Below, in pieces: positions 21,286 through 32,800 of a stretch of 64,000 nt of DNA (the first letter of the stretch is position 1; every line of letters begins with the position of its first letter). Below the pieces are notes generated by a model. It did not search any database. It was not told where the DNA came from and saw only the letters and a program-made list of their open reading frames with translations. The translations under genes were made by a program, and so were the position numbers. Source of the DNA: Ciona intestinalis (Eukaryota > Chordata > Ascidiacea > Phlebobranchia > Cionidae); contig NC_020166.2 in assembly GCF_000224145.3 (NCBI RefSeq), positions 7,774,050 through 7,838,049 on the forward strand. Direction: 5' to 3'.

Positions 21286-21387
21286 GAAAAACTCAAGATA
21301 TTTTTGCAAGTATTTATTCACCTTTAAATACACTACGATAAACGAGTTTCGTTCTGATTAATCGTAGAGCTGGTGTTTGCTTATCGC

Positions 21388-21740
21388 TTATTGTTCTTGC
21401 ATAAGAGCTTCGATGGCCTGCGCTTCCAATGCGTCTTCTACAGGATGAAATTAGAAAATAATACGCTGTTTAATATTGAGGTGTTCTTTACTTTTCAACT
21501 TGTTAACTTACCCAACATATCAGCTTGGCTTGTTGGTTGTTGGTTCCATCTCTTTCTGCGCCACAAACTCCAGTCTGGGTTGTTGTGGACGTATGGGGTT
21601 CTGACATAGGGATCCGCTATGGCGACATGTGGCAAAACTGCTCTTCCCACTCTGGCGACGGTTCTTACAGCACTTCTTAGAGCAGCATCGGCAGATACAG
21701 CTAAGCAGATCACGAGAACAAAGGCAGCTCCAAACTTCAT
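21388..21740 (-). CDS. Antimicrobial peptide precursor, Ci-PAP-A-like, 92 residues
   Basis: Two exons, 21512-21740 and 21388-21437, phases agree. Residues 1-19 are a signal peptide (MKFGAAFVLVICLAVSADA). Residues 20-41 form a basic amphipathic stretch that begins ALRSAVRTVARVG and ends LPHVAI. This closely matches the Ciona haemocyte peptide Ci-PAP-A22 as I remember it. A Tyr/Pro segment (DPYVRTPYV) and a second cationic, Trp-rich segment (WSLWRRKRWNQQ) follow. The C-terminus is acidic (EDALEAQAIEALMQEQ), the usual charge-balancing pro-part. The product is expected to be secreted or stored in haemocyte granules and to disrupt bacterial membranes. TTTAAAAAG about 55 bp upstream on minus may be the TATA box. 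Confidence 0.85.
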
Positions 21741-23897
21741 CTTTGTTTGTTAAGGAACAACTGAATGAATTCTGATCAGCATTGCCACTTTTTAAACCCT
21801 TTTTAACTAGAATCAAAGCGTTCGTGGAACAAGTTGTTATTTCCTGCCAACTGCATTTACATAAAGAACGTTTTCTCTCATCGTGAATTACCTCGAAGTA
21901 AGTATTTGTCCTTTCTTCCCAGACGAGAAAACGTGCATTCAATTACTTTGTTTTGTATTCAGTCTATGGCACTCTAATGACCTTTGTGGAGACACGTTGA
22001 TTTTCAACTAAAATGCAACATCAGAAGCAACTATTACCAAACAGCGGTCTTTTGCGTAATTAATGTTTGAAGCAACATATATTGAAATTGTTGCAAGTTT
22101 TGGTTTATATGAAAAATTGAAACCACGAACTCGCAAAAATGTGATTTAAGATAAAAATACACTATTTTACACTTTTCCAAAAACGAAAAAGACAAATAAA
22201 ACTTAACAAATTCATTTAAGCTCATTGTGAATCATCTTTTTTTTCTTTATTTTAGACACAAAGGGGGGTCACAGTTTGATTACTCGGTGTTTCCATGACT
22301 ATGTCTTGGTGATATACACTATATAGTATCTCTATGGTCAAGGCGTAATTTGGGCAGTTACAATTTTACAGTAAAACAGTACAAATTATGCTGAAAGAAC
22401 ACAAACCACGAACTGTAAAAATAGTACTAATATTTCAATAATTTCTGTATTTAACGTCGTATTAGTACACTAAAATCATACCGTTTTGGGCGAATTAATT
22501 AGGTATGGGACTGGTCAAATCATAGAAACCTAAACATATCTTTAGGTATATGCTGGGTAAAATGCCTTTTCAGCTCTGTGTTGTTGACAGTTATTCCCAG
22601 CCAGCCCGCAGAAAAAAAAGGCTCTGAAATACACACATAGCCTTTGCACCGGTGAAAACGTATGGGAAGCTACAGAACGTGACTATTTTGCTTTACCGTT
22701 TCAACCAATCACAGCGAAGCAGTGCCCTTTCTTGGAAATTTTCAGCTCTGTGTCGATGACAGTAGATTCCTGCAGAGCTTGCAAGAACAAAGCACGCTGC
22801 AATAACGCTTACATTGGTGGCGTAATATATTTGCTGTGATGGTGCTATTTCTATCTGGTATGGGCATTCCTTTATTAGTACCAAACATGGTTTAAAAATT
22901 ACCATGGCAGAATCGGTAATAGGTTTTTTCATACTAATTATAAAGTATCTGGGATTGCACAATTTACAACACTCATAGATATTCCCCCCTAAAGTGGTAT
23001 ATGTTTGTACCTCTTATTAAGTCTATAGGCTCATTCTAGTTCATAAACATTTACTACTGGTTTAAATATATGATGCACTTCGCTTTGTGTCCTTACAATT
23101 GCTCTAACCAAATATTCATTCATAAAGTTACATATGCAGTTACTCGCAAGGGGACCAAGGTGTTTATACAGACAACCCAATATGCTATATACAACTGCCG
23201 TTGCCCCACGAGGATTAACTTGCATTCGTTCAAAACATGGTATTGGCATTCAACCGAAGTAATTCGTCTTTTAAAAGTTTAAATTTAACCTGTATAGAAT
23301 CGGTAATATATAGTAGGGTTGGAGAAGATGGAATTCGGCGTAAGTCGTGCCCCTTTTTTCAAATCTCCGAATTAACGGTATATCCATTTAATGATGGACG
23401 AAAAAATGTTAAAATTCTATTTGACAGTATTTATTCTCACAGTCGAACAGAAAGCCTAACAAAGAAGATTACTGTTGTGAGGTATTCAGTTTCGGTGTAT
23501 TCAGACTACTCTTTTTTTCAATGGTTAAGTTTTTTAACGCTTTTTGAATCTTAAAAGTCCCGAGTTCGTATAGTTTAGTAAAATAGGCTGAAATATTTCG
23601 TACAGTTTAAGCTTGTCTGCGGGTTATTTTTATTTATTTTAATAGACCTCCATTATTAAATAAACAAAAAAGTCAAGATTAATTGACAGTATTCTTACGG
23701 CTACAAATCGACATATAATCAATTGCTGTTTTTAAACATTACAAATCGGCGTTAAATATAAATGCTAGGTGCTAACGGCATACCATTTTACCACACGGTA
23801 CTAGTAGACCATGATTAAATAAAAAGACTACGTAATCGAGCAGTCGAAACATAATGTGTTTGTTGTTTTATTTATAACAAACAGAATTTTGCCTTGC
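21741..23897. other. Intergenic within the peptide cluster
   Basis: No supported gene. The minus-strand frame at 22693-22962 is open but has no signal or family match. A MITE end lies at 23311-23345. The last 80 bases are the 3' UTR of the next peptide gene. Confidence 0.5.
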
Positions 23898-24461
23898 TTA
23901 ATTTTGTATTAAACGTTTAAAGAAGCTGTCAGCCACATCGTCAGAAAAGTCAAAGATCTTTTTGTTGGTGTCATAAGGGCCATGTCTTCTATGTAAGCAG
24001 CCATCATGAAATCCATCACTTTTTACATAGCAGTTGTCGTAGTCAGCGCTATCGGCCAAGACTGAAAAAGTAGAGTAATTGTTCCAAAAAAAAACAATAA
24101 ATAGCCTAACCCTATATACGGTTATAATTGAATGGATTACTGTAACTTATTTATCCTCGCGGGAACGAGTCATAACACGAATGTTATATTTTATGCGACT
24201 CATTACCGCTTACAAGATTTGTTAGTTTTGTTTAAACATCACACAAAGTATACACTATTTTGCTTTAAATTAATTCCCATTGGCTGATGCACGATTTTTA
24301 TATGATTTGTAACAGAAAAAGTTAGAGTTGTTATCTAAAGTTATATAGCAAAAAAATAAATTACTATTTTGCATCGGCGCTTCACTTCTACGATCAGCCC
24401 AAGCGGTCGTGAGGACCGAAAGTCCGATGACAAGCATGAGGAAAAACGCTGACTTATTCAT
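23898..24461 (-). CDS. Secreted two-cysteine peptide, copy A, 86 residues
   Basis: Unrecognised family. Two exons, 24365-24461 and 23898-24061. The first ATG follows an acceptor-like TTTCTATACAG, so a 5' intron or spliced-leader site may precede it. Signal peptide MNKSAFFLMLVIGLSVLTTAWA, cut before DRRSEAP. The mature part holds just two cysteines ten residues apart (CYVKSDGFHDGC), enough for one disulfide loop, followed by a basic LHRRHG and a C-terminal acidic/aromatic DFSDDVADSFF. The loop and tail are kept in copy B at 25782. The layout (secreted, small, basic loop, acidic tail, tandem copies beside an antimicrobial peptide gene) suggests a defence peptide, but a hormone is possible. Confidence 0.7.
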
Positions 24462-25781
24462 CTGTATAGAAACAATATCAGTTACACTCACACTTACAAG
24501 CCAAATAAACCTAACTAACTTAATTTACTAACTTCGGAATGGAGATAAATATGATATCGTGTGGGAACTCATTGCCTTTTATTTCAAATGGGACAATTAC
24601 AATAGGCAGAACAGTGATTTCCGAAACGACCTGTTTTCAAAGAAAGAAGTTCTTCATTACATCCTGGTTTTTTAAATCCCTTATTTTTCCGCCTGCAAAC
24701 ATTGCAACATCTGGTAATTCGTCGGTTTGATAACTGGACTATATAGTCATATAGTGTATGCAGCCCTAACTATATATATGTTTGCAGCATATCTTTACAC
24801 TTACGAAGGTGTTTTATAATTATAGTTATAGTAGGGTGGAGCAAATTGGGACACGTTTTCATTCCCTTTTCTCCGCATTTTTTGCGTAGCAACTCTAAAA
24901 GAGCGCTGTTAATTGCTACGTTTTACCATTTTACCCTATAGGCTACACTATACTACACTAAAATGGTATATATTACACAGGCTTTCCTAATCTATAAATT
25001 CTCCATCAACTAAATTGGTGTTTCGATCTTTCGGTTTAAATCTTCCATTTTTGTATTCAAAACTGCTGATCAAATCTTAGTTACATCATTCACACTCACA
25101 AGTTAAATAAACCGACCTTACTTTAATAAAGATGATATCGTATGATAAATAGCACTGCCTTTTATTCAGTTATTGTATTTTTGATTTTGGACAATCAAAC
25201 TGCTGATCGTTGTTTAAAATTTAGTGCTGTGTAATCTTTATAATAAACATTACTTTGTCCATACGTTTCCTTCTGACTGAAATATGTGACGACGTGATTT
25301 CTCAGTTTGTGTTAATTTCTTTTTGCGTTTTTTTTCTAACTAATTAGTCACCTGCTCACCTCCTTAATTGAATTTTTTTGGGTAGTTCTCCACTGGGCTA
25401 CACTGGACGAAACTATGTGTTTATATGACGGTTTATAAACCACAAGGGAACAACATAATTTCGTGTTATTTACGTGTATTTCTAATATTGAAATTAATCA
25501 TTAATCAAAGAATTAAGACTTTAAAATGTCCCGTCTTATCCTGTGTGTTTGTGAATAATTGAAATTATAATACTGTAGTACTAGTTCGTGGTATCACCCA
25601 AAAAACGCTGTATATTTTAAATTTTGGAAATATTGGACAATATGTGCTGAAATTTTCCGTCTTATGGTCTACTATATTATAATAGAGCATATATAGGTCA
25701 TATAGAAAGACTACACAATCGAGCAGTCAACGCATATGTGTTGTTGTTTTATTGATAACAACAGGCAGAATTTTGCAATGT
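24462..25781. other. Spacer between the two peptide copies
   Basis: 24481-24580 and 25081-25175 are similar (GATGATATCGT and CACTGCCTTTTA shared), so the upstream region of the peptide gene is duplicated here without a visible first exon. A deleted MITE lies at 24830-24955. The 3' UTR of copy B is near 25700-25781. Confidence 0.5.
24830..24955 (+). mobile_element. Internally deleted MITE
   Basis: Left end TATAGTAGGGTGGAGCAAAT, right end TTACCCTATAGGCTACACTA. Confidence 0.55.
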
Positions 25782-25917
25782 TTAATTTCTTAATAAACTT
25801 TCAAAAAAGCTGTCAGCCACATCGTCAGAAAAGTCTTTCATGTTGGTGTCAAGTCTTCTCTGTATACAGCCATCATAAGACACATCACTTTTTGTAAAGC
25901 AGGGGTAGTAGCCACTA
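25782..25917 (-). CDS. Secreted two-cysteine peptide, copy B (last exon, cut by gap)
   Basis: Reads SGYYPCFTKSDVSYDGC, QRRLDTN and DFSDDVADSFFESLLRN to the stop. The Cys spacing, KSD motif, RR and acidic tail match copy A, and the 3' UTR also aligns. The 5' part runs into the 50-N gap. No first exon is seen in the SINE beyond the gap. Confidence 0.6.
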
Positions 25918-25967
25918 NNNNNNNNNNNNNNNNNNNNNNNNNNNNNNNNNNNNNNNNNNNNNNNNNN
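25918..25967. other. Assembly gap (50 N)
   Basis: A run of exactly 50 N, so the true size is unknown. It hides part of peptide copy B. Confidence 0.99.
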
Positions 25968-26215
25968 TACCATTGTGGGGTGTATGTGTCCTTAGGCAAG
26001 ACACTTAACGGCAATTGCTCCAACCCAGTAGTCACTAATGGGTTGTCCAATTTATCAGCTATACATAAAAAATGAAAAAATCCCCCAAAAGACATTCACT
26101 CACAAAGTAATATACATGATAACTCGTAAGCTGGCACGAGGTGTTAAACCCGTGTTATAACGACTGCCGTTTTCCAGCAACGCGGGGATAAAGTAAGTTA
26201 CATTTATTCATTCAT
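25968..26215 (+). repeat. SINE body starting at the gap
   Basis: TACCATTGTGGGGTGTATGT, GACACTTAACGGCAATTGC, and the tail GGATAAAGTAAGTTACATT. The tRNA head is probably in the gap. Confidence 0.7.
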
Positions 26216-26889
26216 TCATTACACCTAAAGCCCTATGGTATCATATCATGACAGTTAACAAGCTGGTAAAAAAAATATTGGGAAATTCTAACTTAGTGTT
26301 TAATTTAATGGTTATACCAATATTTCACACTAAGTAAAATACTCTTCAAAAAATAAAATACTAAGTGTGGTAAAGAGAAGTAAAAAACATTAAAATACAT
26401 TTAAATACAACTTCATTGCCCGATGCGTTTATGTCGTAAAATTGCTAAAACGCAATACACAAATAACCTGTAAAACAATAAATGCATAAGCTAAACGTGT
26501 GATTTACTGTGTTATTGTTTTATTTAAATGGCGGCCCAACAAATACACTTAAAGTGGTTTAACAACTTTTCGATAATTTCCACAAAAAAAAATGGTAAAA
26601 ATAGCAGATGTAAATAATGAAACGAGCGTGTTATAATTAACACGCCAGACTGACAATAGCTCCTATGTTACATATATCATGCAAGTTGTCTAAGTATCAC
26701 CAGGTATTTCCCCATCAACAACAAAAACTGTATTTTTAGCTCAGAAATCGCTGAAAATAGTGGTTGCAATTGTGTAACAGTACCAAACATATTTTCATTA
26801 AATATGTAGATTTTATTAGAGAAAATATAAGTGAACTGTCTTCTTCAGTTCGTGTTCTGGTTCTTGGTTGTTTTACTTGTTTGTTAGGG
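26216..26889. other. Spacer and probable UBE2M 3' UTR
   Basis: AT-rich with no gene seen. The part next to 26890 is 3' UTR of UBE2M on the minus strand. Confidence 0.5.
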
Positions 26890-27296
26890 TCACTTGAGGC
26901 ACCTTTCAAAATAAACTGACCCCACATAACCCCCTCTCATTGACCGAACAACGTTTTGTGAAAATTGTCTTTTGTTTGTACTCAAAACCTCAGCTGCTTC
27001 TTTGTTTAAAGGGTCTTCTGGGTTGGGTTCCTAGAAAATAATAAACATATAAAGTCAGGGGTGATTAAGGGTTCACAACGCCCCCTTGTTGTAAAATATT
27101 GTATATATATAGTAAAGTGGGGTAATAAAAAACAATGGGGTACTTGGGGTAGGAAAGGACAACCCCCTAGCCAGCTAAAAAATCATTTTAATTGCAAACA
27201 GCTTTTGTGTGTAGATAAGACATTTATTTGGCTTTTTTATATATAATAAGTAGTCAGGCGTGATTCAGGGTTCACAACACCCCCCATGTTGTAAAA

Positions 27297-27333
<37 letters not shown>

Positions 27334-29275
27334 CTATACATAATTTAGTTTTTTTTCTATATTAATAATATTTTTTCTTTGAAATCGCTGTTTCAATATC
27401 TAATTCCTTGTTTTAGTTTAATTATTTTTCATTATATTAAAATAGGTCATTAAGGTGTAAAAGGCATTGAATTTATTTTTCTGGTTGTGACACTGTACGT
27501 AATACAAACCATGCAAGAAGACAAAAAAATGAATAATTAAACTTGAAAGCAGAAATGTAAAGCATTATTTTACGATACACGGAATCGAATGCATAATTTA
27601 CAGAAAATCTATGCATTGTGCACAGAAGTAACAGCCTAACATGGGCGATGGGCATGTATGTATGTCCTGTAATGGAATATTATTGCTATATAAATAGTTC
27701 AGTTTCACATAGTAACTGGCAAACTGATTTCATTGGATTAACAGATAACAACATGGAATATTTTATTAAGGTTTTTTTTTTTTAATTTAGTTAGAATTTT
27801 GTTTTATTGCAGCTTTTATATCAAAGAACTAATTTTGACATTTCTGATTTTTCAGCTAATCATGTCAGTAACATCTTAAATAATTACTAATGATTAGTTA
27901 ACCTTCTGTGTTGCATTTTAAATCAGTTTGCGAACCCTATTCCAAGCATAGGCACCAAACCTGGGGCGGCAGAGTATGCTTTCCTGCAGTGCATAAACCA
28001 GCACACATTACAACGAAAGATTTTTTTTATGGGAATAATGGTTTGACCATACTTGTATACCCTGCTTTTCAAAATGTTTGGCGCCAATATTATATTATAA
28101 GTGAAAATATCACTGACCAGGAAAAGATATTGTATTCCATATATGACAGAATTGATTGTTAGAACTGGTTTCCAATCTTCACGCAAGATGTTTAGACAAA
28201 CATTCCCTTCAAGGTCAATATTGGGATGATATACCCTTGTTTCGCACTTCACCTTGGGTGCCTCGTGTGGGTAACTTAAACCAACCTGTAACCAACACAA
28301 ATTAACAATTTATCAATTAAAAAATTATTGCCTTAAAAATCGTATATAAAGTTTGGAAAAATTTTAACAGGTAGGGTATGCAATTCATAAAATTAGCATT
28401 ATCAGGAGTGAATGTAAGTTATTTATCCTTGCAGGGCAGGGCAGGGACAGTCGTTTCATGTTCTTTTGCAGCAGTTGGACACACCTGGTGCCTGCTTACA
28501 AGTTTCCATGTATGTAACTTTGTAGGTAGGTACTGTATATTTTTGTGGGTAGTTATATATATTTTTTTATTGCAATGAACCTACTTTTAAAGACAGATCA
28601 AATGGCCAATAAATAATTAAAACTATATTTTACATCAATAAAACCATGTGAGAACCAGGTAAGATTACCGTAAAAGAGAAGGTAAATTCACCACCAACGT
28701 AATACCCTTCATCGGGATTTATAATAAGTTTAAACTTAAGAAGATTGTTGGGGTCGGGAAACTCAGTCTTGCAAGTCTTAGGTAGTTGAAGCTCATTCAA
28801 ATCTGTATTGCAAGAAAGAAATGTAAATTTTGATAATGGACAATGGCGAACATTGGGTATATAATCGGGGGTCTGGCTACTAGTTTATGGGTTTTGGCCC
28901 ATTAATTTAGACATTCCACAAGGGACTATTTGGGTGGAGAAGTGTGTCTTGACCAAGAACACACACGCCCAAAATGGGTATTATGGAACAATAAAGTTTA
29001 CAAAATATGATATAACATCAATTGCGATATCAGTGCCAAATATATTCAATACAAGCTAATAGATAAACAATCCACATTAAATTGACATTAATTTAAACTG
29101 CATGTTATGTTTTACAATAAATTTGACTTGTTGTCAAAAGGGTTCTACAACAAAACAATCACCAACCTTTGGTGAGGCGTAGCTGAGCAGCAGTCGGTTT
29201 ACTTTTCCCTGCATGGGATCCTCCAACGGCAACTTCATCTTTCTTTTGTTGTTTTAAAGAAAATAATTTGATCAT
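26890..29275 (-). CDS. UBE2M: NEDD8-conjugating enzyme UBE2M (Ubc12), 183 residues
   Basis: The E2 that receives NEDD8 from the UBA3-NAE1 E1 and passes it to cullins. Four exons: 29167-29275, 28669-28802, 28118-28285 and 26890-27030, with all phases consistent, giving 183 residues, the human length. The N-terminal tail [14 protein letters not shown] is the E1- and DCN1-docking peptide. The UBC fold follows: [24 protein letters not shown] at 101-103, catalytic Cys111 in [14 protein letters not shown], and the end [14 protein letters not shown]. Reading past the exon 3 donor gives a non-matching tail. The start codon lies 562 bp from that of the divergent GTPase gene. Confidence 0.97.
27053..27310. 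repeat. Local duplication in UBE2M intron 3 with a TA run
   Basis: AGTCAGGGGTGATTAAGGGT at 27053 recurs at 27251 as AGTCAGGCGTGATTCAGGGT, each followed by TTGTAAAA and a TATATA stretch. The second is followed by a (TA)n microsatellite at about 27300-27330. Confidence 0.65.
28925..28985 (-). repeat. SINE fragment, reverse
   Basis: GTGTCTTGACCAAGAACACA is the reverse complement of the SINE body. In UBE2M intron 1. Confidence 0.45.
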
Positions 29276-29837
29276 CTTCTTTATCAATTGAGGACCATAT
29301 ACGGTTGTATAGATTTGTTTATGCTGCTCGCACCACGGACTGCTGTATTATACTGTCAACGAAAAGGCTTATGTTTGTCGACACAAACTTTGTATTTCAA
29401 CGACTATACTTGATTAGTCCGATGTCTCACACAAGCATATCATCAAAATAAACAAAGCAAACGCAACCAAATGGAACAAAAAAAGAAAGATTTTTACGAA
29501 AAAGGAATCTATTATGGGCACGTCTGTTTTAACTGAAACTATTTTTACATCGTAACGTAACATATTACTATTGTATAATGGAATTATATAATAATTTAGG
29601 TGCGGGAAAACGTATTTAAACTAAAAATATGCTTTTTTGTTGAATAATTTTAAAATGTTGCAATAGAGACATGGCGAAATGACTTTATCAACGTGGATAT
29701 CATCCGTGTACATATTTCTTAACTTTCAGACGACATCCGCGCTCACAGTGAGACGAAGTACAATTACTTTTTATTTTTAGCAACTTCCAACCAGTTTGTG
29801 AAGGTTTAAGGTGCAATTTCTGAAGGTTTGAGTCGCA
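29276..29837. promoter_or_regulatory. Shared promoter region, UBE2M and GTPase
   Basis: 562 bp between two divergent start codons, free of repeats. No clear TATA box for either gene, which suits a housekeeping-type two-way promoter. Confidence 0.45.
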
Positions 29838-32800
29838 ATGGCCTTTAAGGGAAAGAGCAAAAATGCATCACACCTTGAAAATCTTACCCTCACGGTGAAT
29901 GAGAAAATTTTACGCGAATGCCACAATCTCTACACGGAAGACAAAATTGGTAAGTTAACGTTGTGTATAAAACACATTTGTTGAAATTTTGGTTATAAAT
30001 CTGCATTATTGTTAAAAATCTGCACATTAAATGTGCATCAAGTACCAGTACATTATAAATCTATATACCCTTTACATAATTATGCAAGTGCATGAATGGT
30101 TATTTACTTTAAAGAAGCATTTTTCAAAATAAATATATTTATATATATATATTCCTTTAATGTTATAGAAATTTTGTTTTTATATAGTTTTTTGTTCATA
30201 TAGGTCTAATTTCCATTGCTGGAGATATTGATATCCACTTGTTAGCACCAAGGAAAAAAATTACTGTTCTGCTGATTGGGAATCACTCTGCAGGGAAAAG
30301 TTCATTTATTAATTGGTTGGTTACATTACATACCAGTCTAAAGAATATAGCAGTTCCTGACGAGATCTTGTGCATTGAGACAGTTATTTTTTCGCAAGCA
30401 TGTGTTTATTAAAAATCGACATGTAAAGCACATACATTCCTAAATCACATTAGGAAATCCCACTTAATTTGCCACAGATTTTGTTTATTGTTAATTAATT
30501 GGCTTGCCTTGGACAAATTATGACATGCATAACCAAAGTTTGTAAACAATATCCCTGTGCCATACTCTTGCAGACAGGGTTATAAACACATACATATAAC
30601 AAATATATATACTAACTTAATATATAAAAAGTATGTTGTAAAGCATTTGTGCTTATGCTGTTATACAGTATTTTTCCTGCTGGTGACAGTGACATTTTTA
30701 TTTAAAATATTTGCCCCTGATACCCTTTGTGTAACTTTGGAAAATAAGTCAGCCGGCTGTATTTAATTACGTTTAAATTTTGATCCATATATACATCTTA
30801 GTATTTTAATTATCCAGGTATGTAGAGGAGCATATACAACGAACTGGTGTAGCAATTGAAACTCAAGGCTTCACTATCGTTACAAGCGGCAGAAAACGTG
30901 AATCCCTAACTGTAAGTTAGTCTATTAAAATATAAATAAATTCTAATTATTTTAATACAGTTTTACCATAACCTTAAGTCTATTAAAACATAAATAAATT
31001 GTAAATATTTTTTTACAATTTTTATTTATTAACATACATGGTACGAATTATTGTACCATACTTAATATGCTAATGTTCATATATTTCACTTAGGGAAATG
31101 CCACTCTACATTTGTACCCTCATCTCGAGCCATTGCAAAACAAACCCGGTAAGAATAAACGAATATATTTACTACAGAATTTAATTTTGTTTATTAAATG
31201 TGTGTAAGTACTGAAGTAACATAGCACCTCTAAATGTATAAAAAGGTATATGGGCTAGATATTTAAGCTATACAGTAGGGTGGGGGAAGATGGGACACTT
31301 TTTGACTCTATTTTCTCATCCCATTTAATAGTAAACAAGGAACATTCAAAGATTTATAAAACTATTTCCTCACGACTCTTATAGACCATTGTTAATTGTT
31401 TAAAACACGATCAGGATATTTGGATATTATGTGCTAAAGGTGTCCCATCTTCCCCCACCCCACTATATATATATATTTGTAAATTGTAATAATAATAGAC
31501 CTTACTTAGAAGTTGGTGTGATGGACATTGAATGTTTGTGGTTAGATTGTCTTTCGTTAACATATATCAAAAATGATAACATTTATAAGTTGTGCCTTAA
31601 CTTTTTATTTTTTATTATTAGGAGTTTTTTTTATTATTTTTATTTAGAAAAAAAATGTTGTTTTTTTTATTATTTATAAGTTTTTTTTTATTACTATTAA
31701 GAGTATTTTAATATTTAGGAGTGATGGATTATGTAACGACTGAAATCACAACTTCGAAACAAAAGAAATTTAACCTGGTAACTTTTATTGATACACCGGG
31801 ATTGGTGGATGGAGACATGAAATATCCGTTTGATGTAAATGAATCTATCTTGTGGTTAGGAAAACAAATTGCTGATCGGGTGTTCGTATTCTTTGATCCT
31901 ATAGGGTAAGCTTACTGTTAATACAATCTGGTTAGAAAAAGTCCACTTTACACAGTTATAATATGGTTCTAAAATGTTATGGCAAAATTTGGCCCAAATC
32001 TTTGGTCCTATGATATATCATGCTGCAGGCCTTCACCCACAAAGAATAGAAAGCTTCCCAAACTGTTACATTTTTTACAAAAGTGTTTTTTGGTGTTTGC
32101 TCATGCTTTTTCGATTTTTTATTGAAATATTTCCTATTTTCCTACCAGCCAAGCTCTATGCAAACGTACATTGAACATTGTGGAACAACTGAGCGAAGAC
32201 CACGCAGAAATCATGAAGTTTTACCTCAGTAAAGCTGATGAAGCTGGCCATGAGAGTGACAGACAGGTGCATTATCTTAACTTATGATTTTTTCAGTTAA
32301 TCAACTATTTCTTTGATACAATGTGGTATTGTACTTTTGTCTGTGATATATTTTGAATGTAGGACTGGTGATTTAAACAACATATAAAGCACCACTAGCC
32401 TAGGACAAGTGCTTTGCCCAAAGCTCCCACATACATATGATAAGTTGCCCCATGGATCTTCCTATCCATATCCTCTAGGTTAAAGGTAGACGTGCTAACA
32501 GCCACTGTGCTAAGACGCCAGAGTTTTGGTGTTTTAAAAAGGTGTATTTTTCAGAGAGTGATGATGCAGATTGTGCAAGAGCTTTGCAAACGTCCTAATC
32601 TAAACCGTACTGGCTTTGACATGCCTACAATCTACATTCCTAGCATGGGAAAAACAAGCAAATGTGTCAATCAAATAGAGGATGTAAGTTTTTAATTTCT
32701 CATATTAACTACCAGCTGTCATGTTATAACCTCACTGCTAAAATTTGCAAAAGTTATGATTAAAAACCAATATTTCTATTTGGCAGCGTGTATTTTGAAT

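Larger units (their letters stand above)
19481..21387. other. Intergenic, BHMT-B to the peptide cluster
   Basis: Three MITEs (19547, 20247, 20562), a MITE end (21241) and a direct repeat near 19975-20030 (AATTATGCAA then AAAAAGTAAAA, twice). No gene seen. Confidence 0.55.

Noticed and set aside
22693-22962. 89-residue minus-strand frame as another secreted peptide
   Set aside because: No signal peptide at its start, no splice partner, and no resemblance to the neighbouring peptides.
27923-28300. 125-residue frame as a separate UBC-like protein
   Set aside because: Only the middle is UBE2M exon 3; the rest is intron read-through.
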